A stretch of DNA of 35,286 nt from Achromobacter denitrificans NBRC 15125 (GTDB lineage Bacteria; Pseudomonadota; Gammaproteobacteria; Burkholderiales; Burkholderiaceae_B), in assembly GCF_001571365.1 (NCBI RefSeq), contig NZ_BCTQ01000054.1:1-35286 (forward strand), read 5' to 3'. The stretch's first letter is position 1. Every line of letters begins with the position of its first letter. The notes beneath the pieces were generated by a model, which had not been told where the DNA came from, made no database searches, and saw nothing but the letters and a program-made list of their open reading frames with translations. Positions 1-6,525 of this stretch are shown in pieces. The translations under genes and the position numbers were made by a program.

Positions 1-191
1 AGCATGCGCTCGTAGCCGCCGGTGGACTCCATGGCAAGCACGCTGCCTTGCGGCAGGGTTTGCAGCCATTTGCTCAGACTGCTGGGCGTGTTCTTGAGGA
101 TTTTGGTGACGGGCTTGGCACGGCCATGATCGGCCACGACGATCTCGGCCTTGCCCACATCTGCGCCGAAAAAAGACACTGCGATTTGCAT
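1..191 (-). CDS. IS110-family transposase, N-terminal part (runs off the left edge)
   Basis: The first 63 codons of a DEDD-type transposase are readable on the minus strand, starting at the ATG at 191-189. The protein begins MQIAVSFFGADVGKAEIVVA. It contains the ADVGK motif, whose Asp (residue 10) fits the first acidic residue of the RuvC-like catalytic core of IS110 enzymes. It also has ESTGGYE at about residues 55-61, matching the family's second acidic motif (E-x-T-G-x-Y). IS110 transposases carry a RuvC-like N-terminal domain and a C-terminal Tnp domain with a catalytic serine, and they recombine DNA guided by a structured RNA from the element's non-coding end. The C-terminal domain lies outside the window, so I cannot say whether the element is intact. 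No stop or frameshift is seen in the visible part. Family assignment is confident; subgroup (IS110 or IS1111) is not. Confidence 0.85.
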   Translation of the reverse strand, partial: MQIAVSFFGADVGKAEIVVADHGRAKPVTKILKNTPSSLSKWLQTLPQGSVLAMESTGGYERM

Positions 192-346
192 CTGTAGAAC
201 CCTTGCGATAGCGTTATGCCTGCTGGGGAAGCCGCGCCCGATGCGTTACCTTGCGATCAATCGGCGGTCTTGGCCGCTAGATTCTTAATCGACGTGTTTG
301 GGCGGGGTGGGATATCTACCGACGTCAGTCCGCGCGAACGGCTGAT
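192..346 (-). ncRNA. Candidate non-coding end of the IS110 element (possible bridge-RNA region)
   Basis: This stretch lies directly upstream of the IS110 transposase start and holds no convincing gene. In IS110-group elements this end encodes the bridge RNA. Seen here: a direct repeat CCTTGCGAT at 201-209 and 249-257, each with GCGTTA close by (211-216 and 243-248), and a short hairpin GCGG/CCGC at 264-267 and 274-277. These could form the stem and loop parts of such an RNA, but I did not fold the sequence and cannot locate target- or donor-binding loops. The outer boundary of the element is not determined, and 346 is only a guess based on the next repeat-like word. The strand is given as that of the transposase. 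Confidence 0.3.
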
Positions 347-368
347 GGATGGGTGTGTCCCGTTCCCC

Positions 369-399
369 AGCTCCCACTGAACACATTTCGGTGGGGGCT
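369..399. other. Strong hairpin in the gap between IS110 end and palindromic repeat
   Basis: Positions 369-381 and 387-399 can pair over 13 bp, including G-T pairs, around a 5-nt loop at 382-386. The core is CCACTGAA against TTCGGTGG. No T run follows on either strand, so a simple intrinsic terminator is not supported. It could belong to the IS end or to the neighbouring repeat. Confidence 0.4.
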
Positions 400-412
400 A
401 CAGAACCATACA

Positions 413-593
413 AGGATGGGTGGAGCGCGAGATCCTCTCCACGAGGACTTCGCTCTTCAGCGCGCGGAACCCATGCGGCCATGGGTAGATTGTTTTCTTC
501 AGTGGCCGAAAAACACGCTGCCCACGGCCGCATGGGTTTCGCGCGTTCAGCAGCTGCGTTCTTGCTTAAGAACTCTCGCGCTCCACCCATCCT
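413..593. repeat. Nested palindromic repeat element, copy 1 (MITE-like)
   Basis: The outer arms AGGATGGGTGGAGCGCGAGA (413-432) and its exact reverse complement (574-593) form a 20-bp perfect inverted repeat about 180 bp across. A second, inner pair around AACCCATGCGGCC lies at about 467-486 and 519-538, nearly perfect, so the whole element can fold as a cruciform. A related element with the same GTAGGATGGGT ends and AACCCAT inner arms occurs at 26447-26598. The right arm overlaps the livF stop codon (592-594). Short open frames crossing it are by-products of the repeat. Whether it is a non-autonomous transposon or another dispersed repeat cannot be told from two copies. Confidence 0.75.
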
Positions 594-1284
594 ACACACC
601 CAGGTAGCGCTGTGCCAGTTCCGGCTGGGCCGCGAGGTCGGCGGGGCTACCCTGCCATACGACGCGGCCCTTTTCCAGCACGTGGTGGCGGTCGACGAGG
701 GTGGCCATTTCCTTCAGGTTCTTGTCGATCACCAGAATGGTCTGGCCTTCCTCCTTCAGGCGGCGCAGGCAGTTCCAGATTTCCTGTCGGATCAGGGGCG
801 CGAGGCCTTCGGTGGCCTCGTCCAGGACGAGCAGGCGCGGGTTGATGAGGAGCGCGCGGCCCACGGCCAGCATCTGCTGCTCGCCGCCGGACAGGGTGCG
901 GGCCGATTGGGCGCGGCGCTCCTTCAGGCGCGGGAAGAGCTCGAACACCCGCTCCACGTGCCAGCCGGCCCGGGTGTTGCGGGCGGTGGCCACCAGGTTT
1001 TCCTCCACCGACAGCGAACCGAAGACGCGGCGGCCTTCGGGCACCAGCCCGATGCCCAGTTGCGCGATGCGGTGCGAGGGCAACCCGGCGATGGGCTTGC
1101 CGTCGAGCAGGATGCTGCCGCCCTGCGCGGGCAGCATGCCCATCAGCGTCTTGACGGTGGTGGTCTTGCCCATGCCGTTGCGGCCGATCAGGGAAACGAC
1201 CTGCCGCGGCGCGATGTCGAGGTCCACGCCGAAGAGCACCTTGCTCGCGCCGTAGCCGGCCTGCAATGCCTTGATTTGCAGCAT
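592..1284 (-). CDS. livF: Branched-chain amino acid-type ABC transporter ATPase LivF
   Basis: This is the second ATPase of a Liv/HAAT importer, working in the cytoplasm with LivG to power the LivHM channel. The 230-aa protein has Walker A GRNGMGKT at residues 34-41, the signature LSGGEQQ at 131-137 and Walker B LLVLDE at 151-156. The LivF-type TEGLAP follows directly. It ends QRYLGV, as LivF proteins usually do. I chose the ATG at 1284 because it overlaps the livG stop by one base (TAATG) and the domain begins right there; the longer in-frame extension upstream lies inside livG and is not real. The TAG stop at 594-592 falls within the arm of a palindromic repeat. The substrate of the transporter is not shown by the sequence. 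Confidence 0.95.
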   Translation of the reverse strand: MLQIKALQAGYGASKVLFGVDLDIAPRQVVSLIGRNGMGKTTTVKTLMGMLPAQGGSILLDGKPIAGLPSHRIAQLGIGLVPEGRRVFGSLSVEENLVATARNTRAGWHVERVFELFPRLKERRAQSARTLSGGEQQMLAVGRALLINPRLLVLDEATEGLAPLIRQEIWNCLRRLKEEGQTILVIDKNLKEMATLVDRHHVLEKGRVVWQGSPADLAAQPELAQRYLGV

Positions 1285-2036
1285 TATTCCTCCTCGCCCA
1301 GGTAGGCGGCGCGCACGTCGGGATGGCGGCGCACCTCGTCCGGGGTGCCGGTGAAGATCGTCTTGCCGTAGACCAGCACGGTGATGCGGTCGGCCAGCGC
1401 GAACACGGCGTCCATGTCGTGCTCGACCAGCAGGATGGCGTAACGGCCCTTGAGTTCCCGCAGCAGCGCCGTCATGCGCTGCGATTCCTCCGCGCCCATG
1501 CCGGCCATGGGTTCGTCCAGCAGCAGCAGGGTCGCGTCCAGCGACAGCGCCATCGCCAGTTCCAGCTGGCGCTTCTCTCCGTGCGCCAGCGCCGAGACGC
1601 GCACGTCGCCGCGCCCGTCCAGTCCGACGCGCTCCAGGGCCTGGCGCGCCGGCTCGCGCAGCCGCGGCAACCGGCGGGCGTTCTTCCACAGGTTGAAGCC
1701 GCCGGGGCTGTGTGCCTGCACGGCCATAGCGACGTTGTCCTCGGCGGTGAAGCCGGGATAGAGCTGGCTGATCTGGAAAGAACGGGCCAGCCCCGCCGCC
1801 GGCCGCTTGTGGGCGGGCATGCGGGTGATGTCGCGGCCGTCCAGCAGGATGCTGCCGGCATCCGGCAGGATCTCGCCGCCGATCTGCGATAGCAGGGTGG
1901 TCTTGCCGGCGCCGTTGGGGCCGATCAGCGCGTGCAGTTCGCCGGGTCGCACGGCCAGGTTGACGCCCTGCGTAGCATGCACGGCGCCGAAGCGCTTCTG
2001 CAGATCGCGGATCTCCAGCTTGGGCTGATCAGCCAT
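1284..2036 (-). CDS. livG: Branched-chain amino acid-type ABC transporter ATPase LivG
   Basis: This is the first ATPase of the Liv/HAAT importer, 250 aa. Walker A GPNGAGKT lies at residues 39-46, a divergent signature ALAHGEKRQ around 149-157, Walker B LLLLDEP at 170-176, and the switch EHD at 205-207. The AHGEK form of the signature replaces the usual SGG(Q/E) and is common in LivG. The start ATG at 2036 overlaps the 3' end of livM by 8 bases, which suggests translational coupling. The neighbours livM and livF complete the transporter. Assignment to LivG rather than LivF rests on the signature, the EHD motif and the gene order. Confidence 0.94.
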   Translation of the reverse strand: MADQPKLEIRDLQKRFGAVHATQGVNLAVRPGELHALIGPNGAGKTTLLSQIGGEILPDAGSILLDGRDITRMPAHKRPAAGLARSFQISQLYPGFTAEDNVAMAVQAHSPGGFNLWKNARRLPRLREPARQALERVGLDGRGDVRVSALAHGEKRQLELAMALSLDATLLLLDEPMAGMGAEESQRMTALLRELKGRYAILLVEHDMDAVFALADRITVLVYGKTIFTGTPDEVRRHPDVRAAYLGEEE

Positions 2037-2997
2037 GGTGTTTGCCTCCCACCAGCCAGCCGTACACGCCGCGCTTGCCGAACAGCACCACCAGCACCAG
2101 CACGGGGCCGAGGATGAGCATCCAGTGTTCGGTCCAGGCGGTCGCCACCTGCTCCAGGCCGAGGTAGACGGCCACGCCCAGCACCGGCCCGAAGATCGAG
2201 CCCATGCCGCCCAGGATGACCATGGCCATCAGTTCGCCCGACTTCTGCCACGACGACATGTCGGGGCTGACGAAGAGCGCGTAGTTTGCCCACAGCGCGC
2301 CGGCCAGGCCGGTTCCAGCCGCCGACAGCACGAAGGCCGTGAGGCGATAGCGCAGCGGCGCGAGGCCCAGGCCGATGCTGCGGCGCGGGTTCTGCTTGAT
2401 GCTCTGCAGCGCCATGCCGAACGGCGAATCGACGATGCGACGGCAAGCCAGCGTCCAGGCCGTCAGGAGCGCGAGGCAGACGTAGTAGAAAGTGGCGGGA
2501 CGGTTCATGTCCAGGCCCGGCAGCGTGTTGCGGGTGTCGATGGACAGGCCGTCGTCGCCGCCGTAGACCATCAGGCCGACGAGGATGAAGTACAGCATCT
2601 GCCCGAACGCGAGCGTGATCATGATGAACTGCACGCCCGAGGTGCGCAGCGACAGGAAGCCCACCACCAGCCCGGCCAGCGCCGCCGCCGCGATGGCCAG
2701 CGGCCACATCGCCAGCGCGGCGTTGCTGCCGCTCCAGCCGAACAGCGTGTCGCCCTGGGCGAGGTGAAAGCCGGCGATGCCGATCACGTAGCCGCCCAGG
2801 CCGAAGAAGGCCGCGTGGCCGAAGCTCACCATGGCGCCGTAGCCCAGGATCAGGTCCAGGCTGACCGCGGCGATGGCGTAGATCAGGAAGCGGGTCATCA
2901 GGTTGACCAGGAAGCTCTCGCCGGTGGCCGACGCGATCGCGGGCACCAGGGCGAACAGCAGGAACCCGATAACGTTGACGATCATTTTTCGTGTCAT
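2029..2997 (-). CDS. livM: Branched-chain amino acid-type ABC transporter permease LivM
   Basis: This is an inner-membrane permease of the Liv/HAAT family. The 322-aa form starts at the ATG at 2997 (MTRKMIVNVIGF); a second Met four codons later is also possible. The body is strongly hydrophobic, with several membrane segments and the family pattern DLILGYGAMVSFGHAAFFGLGG near residues 48-69. Later segments include GGMGSIFGPVLG in the conserved cytoplasmic loop. The open frame extends further upstream through livH in another frame, but that part is not hydrophobic and is rejected. The gene lies 11 bases after livH and overlaps livG by 8 bases. LivM pairs with LivH to form the channel. Confidence 0.93.
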   Translation of the reverse strand: MTRKMIVNVIGFLLFALVPAIASATGESFLVNLMTRFLIYAIAAVSLDLILGYGAMVSFGHAAFFGLGGYVIGIAGFHLAQGDTLFGWSGSNAALAMWPLAIAAAALAGLVVGFLSLRTSGVQFIMITLAFGQMLYFILVGLMVYGGDDGLSIDTRNTLPGLDMNRPATFYYVCLALLTAWTLACRRIVDSPFGMALQSIKQNPRRSIGLGLAPLRYRLTAFVLSAAGTGLAGALWANYALFVSPDMSSWQKSGELMAMVILGGMGSIFGPVLGVAVYLGLEQVATAWTEHWMLILGPVLVLVVLFGKRGVYGWLVGGKHHG

Positions 2998-3008
2998 GGA
3001 TATCGTTC

Positions 3009-3923
3009 CTATCGCCGCGCGGGCACGAGGCCGCGCGGCTTGAACAGCAGCACGATGGCCATCAGGATGTAGATGCTGGCGGAGACCAGGCTGGAGCTGG
3101 CGGAGTCCGACAATTCCGGCGGCAGCAGCCGCGACATCCAGAACGGGATGTAGGCGCGGCCCAGGGCGTCGGTCATGCCTATCATCAGGGAGCCGGCCAG
3201 CGCGCCGCGCACCGAGCCCACGCCGCCCACCACGATGACCACGAAGGTCGTGATCAGGATGCGTTCGCCCATGCCGATCTCCACCGCCAGCAGCGGCGCG
3301 GCCATGACGCCGGCAAATCCGCAGAGCAGCGCGCCGAGCGTGAAGATCAGGGTGAACAGGCGCTGGATGTTCACGCCCAGCGCATCGACCATCTCGCCGT
3401 CGTCCGCCCCGGCGCGCACCAGCATGCCCACGCGGGTGCGCGAGATGAGGAACCATAGGCCCAGCGCCACCAGCACGCCCGCGCCGATGAAGGCCAGCCG
3501 CATCACGGGATAGTTCAGGCCGGGCAGCAGCGCTACGGATCCCGACAGGAACGGCGGGATGTCCATAAAGGGCGGGCTGCGGCCGAACAGCACGGTGACC
3601 AGCTCGTTGGTGAACAGCGTCAGGCCCAGCGTGGCGAGCACCTGGTCCAGGTGGTCGCGGCGGTACAGGTGGCGGATCACCAGCAGTTCCACCACCAGGC
3701 CGTACAGCGCCGCGCCGGCCAATGCCGCCAGCACGGCGGCGGCGAACGAGCCGGTGGCGGCCGCCGCGCTGGCCGCGCAGAACGCGCCCACCATGTAGAA
3801 CGAGCCGTGCGTCAGGTTGATGACGTTCATGATGCCGAACACCAGCGTCAAGCCCGCCGACAGCAGGAACAGCAATGCGCTGTATTGCAGGCCGTTGAGG
3901 ACCTGCTCAAGGAACATCAGCAT
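3009..3923 (-). CDS. livH: Branched-chain amino acid-type ABC transporter permease LivH
   Basis: This is the second inner-membrane permease of the Liv/HAAT importer, 304 aa. It begins MLMFLEQVLNGLQYSALLFL, the typical LivH start of a short helix followed by a first membrane span. It carries GLTLVFGIMNVINLTHGSFYM at about residues 25-45, the LivH hallmark. The loop GGVGSVRGALAGSLMIGM (about residues 233-250) matches the ATPase-contacting segment. A gap of about 60 bases separates it from the upstream binding-protein gene, and 11 bases lie before livM. All family features are present and there is no truncation. Confidence 0.94.
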   Translation of the reverse strand: MLMFLEQVLNGLQYSALLFLLSAGLTLVFGIMNVINLTHGSFYMVGAFCAASAAAATGSFAAAVLAALAGAALYGLVVELLVIRHLYRRDHLDQVLATLGLTLFTNELVTVLFGRSPPFMDIPPFLSGSVALLPGLNYPVMRLAFIGAGVLVALGLWFLISRTRVGMLVRAGADDGEMVDALGVNIQRLFTLIFTLGALLCGFAGVMAAPLLAVEIGMGERILITTFVVIVVGGVGSVRGALAGSLMIGMTDALGRAYIPFWMSRLLPPELSDSASSSLVSASIYILMAIVLLFKPRGLVPARR

Positions 3924-3983
3924 GGAAACTCCTCGTGGAGCGGCGCGGGGGGCGGGCGGGAGTTGCCCGGCCCCCGTCCCGGC

Positions 3984-5159
3984 CTACATCTTGCAATCCG
4001 CCGCGTGCACGTCGGTGTGGTCGCGGGCGATGACCTTGAGGTTCTTGTAGACCAGCTTGCCGTCCGGACCGGCTTCGATGTGCAGGAGGTACCAGTCCTG
4101 GATGGGGTGCTGGTTGGGGCCGAACTTGAACTTGCCCCGCACGCTGGGGAAGTCGGCGCGGCGCAGCGCGGCGCGGAAGTCGTCGGCGCGGCCGGCGATG
4201 TCGCCGTCGACCGCCTTCAGGGCCGACCCGATGAGATTGGCGGTGTCGTAGGCCTGCGCCGCGTAGGCGGTGGGCGCGCGGTTGTAGGCCTTGGTGAAGG
4301 CCTGCACGAAGTGCTTGCTCTGCGCGTTGTCCAGGTCGGCGCTCCACAGCGAGCTCAGGTAGAAGCCCGCGCCCGCCGTGCCGGTCGCGGCCAGCATGCG
4401 GTCGTCCATCGAGTAGATGGGCGTAATCATCTTGATCTGGCCGGCCAGCCCGGAATTGGCGAATTGCTTGGTCAGGTTGATGCCCGCGCCGCCCGGATGG
4501 AACTGGAAGATCGCGTCGGGATTGAGCGAGCGGATGCGCGCCAGTTCGACCGAGAAGTCCGCCTGCTCCAGCTTGGTGTAGATCTCGTCGGCGATCTCAC
4601 CCTTGTAGGTGCGCTTGAAGCCGGCGATCGCGTCGCGCCCCGCCTGGTAGTTGGGGGCCATGATGACCACGCGCTTGGCGCCCAGCTCGTTGGCGGCCAT
4701 GCCGGCGGTGTCGGCGTAGGAGTCGTTCTGGAAGGCGACGGAGAAGTAGTTCGGGTTGCAGGCCTTGCCGGCGTAGTTGGAAGGGCCGGCGTTCAGGCTG
4801 ACGTAGAAGCCGCCGGCATTGAGCACCGTCGGCCCGACCGCGGCCATCACGTTCGAGAAATTGATGCCGGTGAACAGGCGCACGCCGTTCTGCACCATCT
4901 TGTCGGCGATCTGCTTGGCGTTGGCGGGCTTGAGCGCGTCGTCCTCGACGCGCACGTTGACCGCCACGCCGCCGAGCTTGCCGCCGCCCTCCTTGACGGC
5001 CAGCATGAAGGCGTCGCGCTCGTCTTCACCAATGTAGCCGGCTGGCGTGGACAGCGTGCCGATGAAACCGATGTCGACGGGCTTCTGCTGCGCGTCGGCC
5101 GCGAACGAGGCCAGCGCCAGCATGATGGCGGCGCTGCCGCCGCTGATGGTCTTCTTCAT
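3984..5159 (-). CDS. livK: Periplasmic ligand-binding protein of the Liv-type ABC importer (Peripla_BP_6)
   Basis: This is a 391-aa type I solute-binding protein that should capture the substrate in the periplasm and deliver it to LivHMGF. It begins MKKTISGGSAAIMLALASFA, with a Sec signal peptide probably cleaved near ADA-QQ at residues 23-24. The mature part opens with PVDIGFIGTLSTPAGYIGED, the usual start of this fold. A very good ribosome site (AGGAGGAGA) precedes the ATG. It is the first gene of the liv operon and lies after a terminator that closes the 3-hydroxybenzoate/gentisate operon. Because of that neighbour, an aromatic acid is a reasonable substrate guess, but the sequence does not decide between that and amino acids. 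The symbol is used in the generic sense. Confidence 0.85.
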   Translation of the reverse strand: MKKTISGGSAAIMLALASFAADAQQKPVDIGFIGTLSTPAGYIGEDERDAFMLAVKEGGGKLGGVAVNVRVEDDALKPANAKQIADKMVQNGVRLFTGINFSNVMAAVGPTVLNAGGFYVSLNAGPSNYAGKACNPNYFSVAFQNDSYADTAGMAANELGAKRVVIMAPNYQAGRDAIAGFKRTYKGEIADEIYTKLEQADFSVELARIRSLNPDAIFQFHPGGAGINLTKQFANSGLAGQIKMITPIYSMDDRMLAATGTAGAGFYLSSLWSADLDNAQSKHFVQAFTKAYNRAPTAYAAQAYDTANLIGSALKAVDGDIAGRADDFRAALRRADFPSVRGKFKFGPNQHPIQDWYLLHIEAGPDGKLVYKNLKVIARDHTDVHAADCKM

Positions 5160-5239
5160 GGTTGTCTCCTCCTGCGTTGATATTTTTCTGTTGCCAGACT
5201 ACTTCACAGCTTTTTTTTGCCGCCGGGCCGCCCCAAGGC

Positions 5240-5261
5240 AAAAAGCGCCCCCTCGGGGGGC
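5240..5261 (-). terminator. Rho-independent terminator after the 3-hydroxybenzoate/gentisate operon
   Basis: On the minus strand GCCCCC (5261-5256) pairs with GGGGGC (5252-5247) around a 3-nt loop, followed after GC by TTTTT (5244-5240). This is a standard intrinsic terminator shape. It lies just after the last gene of the aromatic operon (stop at 5299) and before livK, so the liv genes probably have their own promoter within 5160-5240, where I see no convincing -35/-10 pair. The surrounding GCCGCCCCAAGG...GCAGC context resembles a dispersed intergenic element I recall from Bordetella/Achromobacter. Confidence 0.7.
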
Positions 5262-5298
5262 AGCAAGCACGCAATGTGTGCGCGGCGTGGGGCCGTCC

Positions 5299-6507
5299 TC
5301 ATACTAGGCAGTTTTCCACTTTCCAGCCATACAACCACTGCAACGCGTCATAGAACTGGGACTGGCTCCTGCCGGTCCACAGCATATTGCGCACCGTGCG
5401 CTCGACGCCCCGTGCATGATAGAGCCTGCCCATCTCCCGAGTGGACCAGACCACGCGCGCGCTGCGCGGGATGCGGACCGATTCGTACAGCCGGAAGGCC
5501 GCTTCCAGGTCGTGCTCGCAACGCCGCACGGCCTCGCCCAGCGTCACCGCGTCTTCCAGCGCCATGCAGGCGCCCTGGGCCATGTATTGCGTCATGGGAT
5601 GGGCGGCGTCGCCCAGGATGGTGACGCGGCCCTGGCCCCAGCGTTCCACGGGCTCGCGGTCGGCGGTGGCCCAGCGCTTCCAGGAGGTGGGGCGGTCGAG
5701 CATCTGGTGGGGGCGCGGGTGGATGCCCTCGAAATAGGAGAGCACTTCCTCCTTGCTGCCCTCGCGCACGCCCCATTCCTCCTGTTCGCGGCTATGGAAA
5801 GTCACCACGAGGTTGTATTGCTGGCCGCCGCGCAAGGGGTAGTGCACCAGATGGCAGTGCGGGCCGGCCCACAGCACGGGCGCGTTGATGCGCAGTTCCT
5901 CGGGCATGTTTTCGCGCTCGACCACGGCGCGGTACACGACGTGCCCGGTCACCCGCGCGGGGTCGCCCACCAGGCGTTCGCGGATCACGGACTTCACGCC
6001 GTCGGCGCCGACCACCACATCGGCGCGGTATCGGTTGCCCTGCGTGTCCGTCACTTCCACGCCCCGGCCGTCCTGCGACATGCCGGCGATCTGCGTGGAG
6101 GTGCGGAAGCTGATCAGCGGATTCTGCTGCACCGCTTCGAGAATGGACAGGTGGATGTCGGCGCGGTGGATGACGGCATAGGGTCCGCCGAAACGCTGGC
6201 GGAACGCCTCGCCGGTATCGATGCGTACGACTTCGCGGGCGTCCACCGCGTCCATCATGATGATGTGGTCGGTGAACACGGCGCGCCCGCGCGCGGCCGG
6301 GCCCACGCCCAGCGCGTCCAGCGCCGCGAAGGCATTGGGGCCGAGCTGGATGCCGGCGCCGATCTCGCCGATGTGCGCGGCCTGCTCCAGCAGTTGCACC
6401 GCGATCCCCTGGCGCGTCAGCGCCAGCGCGGCGGCCAGACCGCCGATGCCGCCGCCCACCACGATGGCGGATTGGCCGGTGGGCGCCGTCGTTTTGCTTG
6501 CGTTCAT
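5299..6507 (-). CDS. 3-hydroxybenzoate 6-monooxygenase (FAD, NADH-dependent)
   Basis: This is a class A flavoprotein monooxygenase, 402 aa. It should hydroxylate 3-hydroxybenzoate at C6 to gentisate, using NADH and O2, in the cytoplasm. The Rossmann GGGIGG motif is at residues 18-23, the DG motif (GADG) at 167-170 and the GDAAHP motif at 299-304. The C-terminal part, with MGRLYHARGVERTVRN and FYDALQWLYGW, is characteristic of the 3-hydroxybenzoate 6-hydroxylase group (NagX/MhbM/XlnD-like) rather than salicylate 1-hydroxylase. GGAGG sits just before the ATG. It is the last gene of the operon headed by gentisate dioxygenase, which supplies the ring-cleaving step for its product. Function is well supported by family and context together. 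Confidence 0.88.
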   Translation of the reverse strand: MNASKTTAPTGQSAIVVGGGIGGLAAALALTRQGIAVQLLEQAAHIGEIGAGIQLGPNAFAALDALGVGPAARGRAVFTDHIIMMDAVDAREVVRIDTGEAFRQRFGGPYAVIHRADIHLSILEAVQQNPLISFRTSTQIAGMSQDGRGVEVTDTQGNRYRADVVVGADGVKSVIRERLVGDPARVTGHVVYRAVVERENMPEELRINAPVLWAGPHCHLVHYPLRGGQQYNLVVTFHSREQEEWGVREGSKEEVLSYFEGIHPRPHQMLDRPTSWKRWATADREPVERWGQGRVTILGDAAHPMTQYMAQGACMALEDAVTLGEAVRRCEHDLEAAFRLYESVRIPRSARVVWSTREMGRLYHARGVERTVRNMLWTGRSQSQFYDALQWLYGWKVENCLV

Positions 6508-6525
6508 GTGTGGCCTCCGCGCCGT

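Noticed and set aside
285..599. 104-codon frame on the minus strand across the palindromic repeat
   Set aside because: It is made of repeat arms and the candidate IS end, has no recognisable domain, and overlaps non-coding structure.
1285..1689. N-terminal extension of livF inside livG
   Set aside because: The extra residues are Arg/Gly/Ala-rich out-of-frame translation of livG. The ABC domain begins at the ATG at 1284 overlapping the livG stop.
2998..3456. N-terminal extension of livM inside livH
   Set aside because: It is translation of livH in another frame, lacks hydrophobic character, and a proper start lies at 2997.
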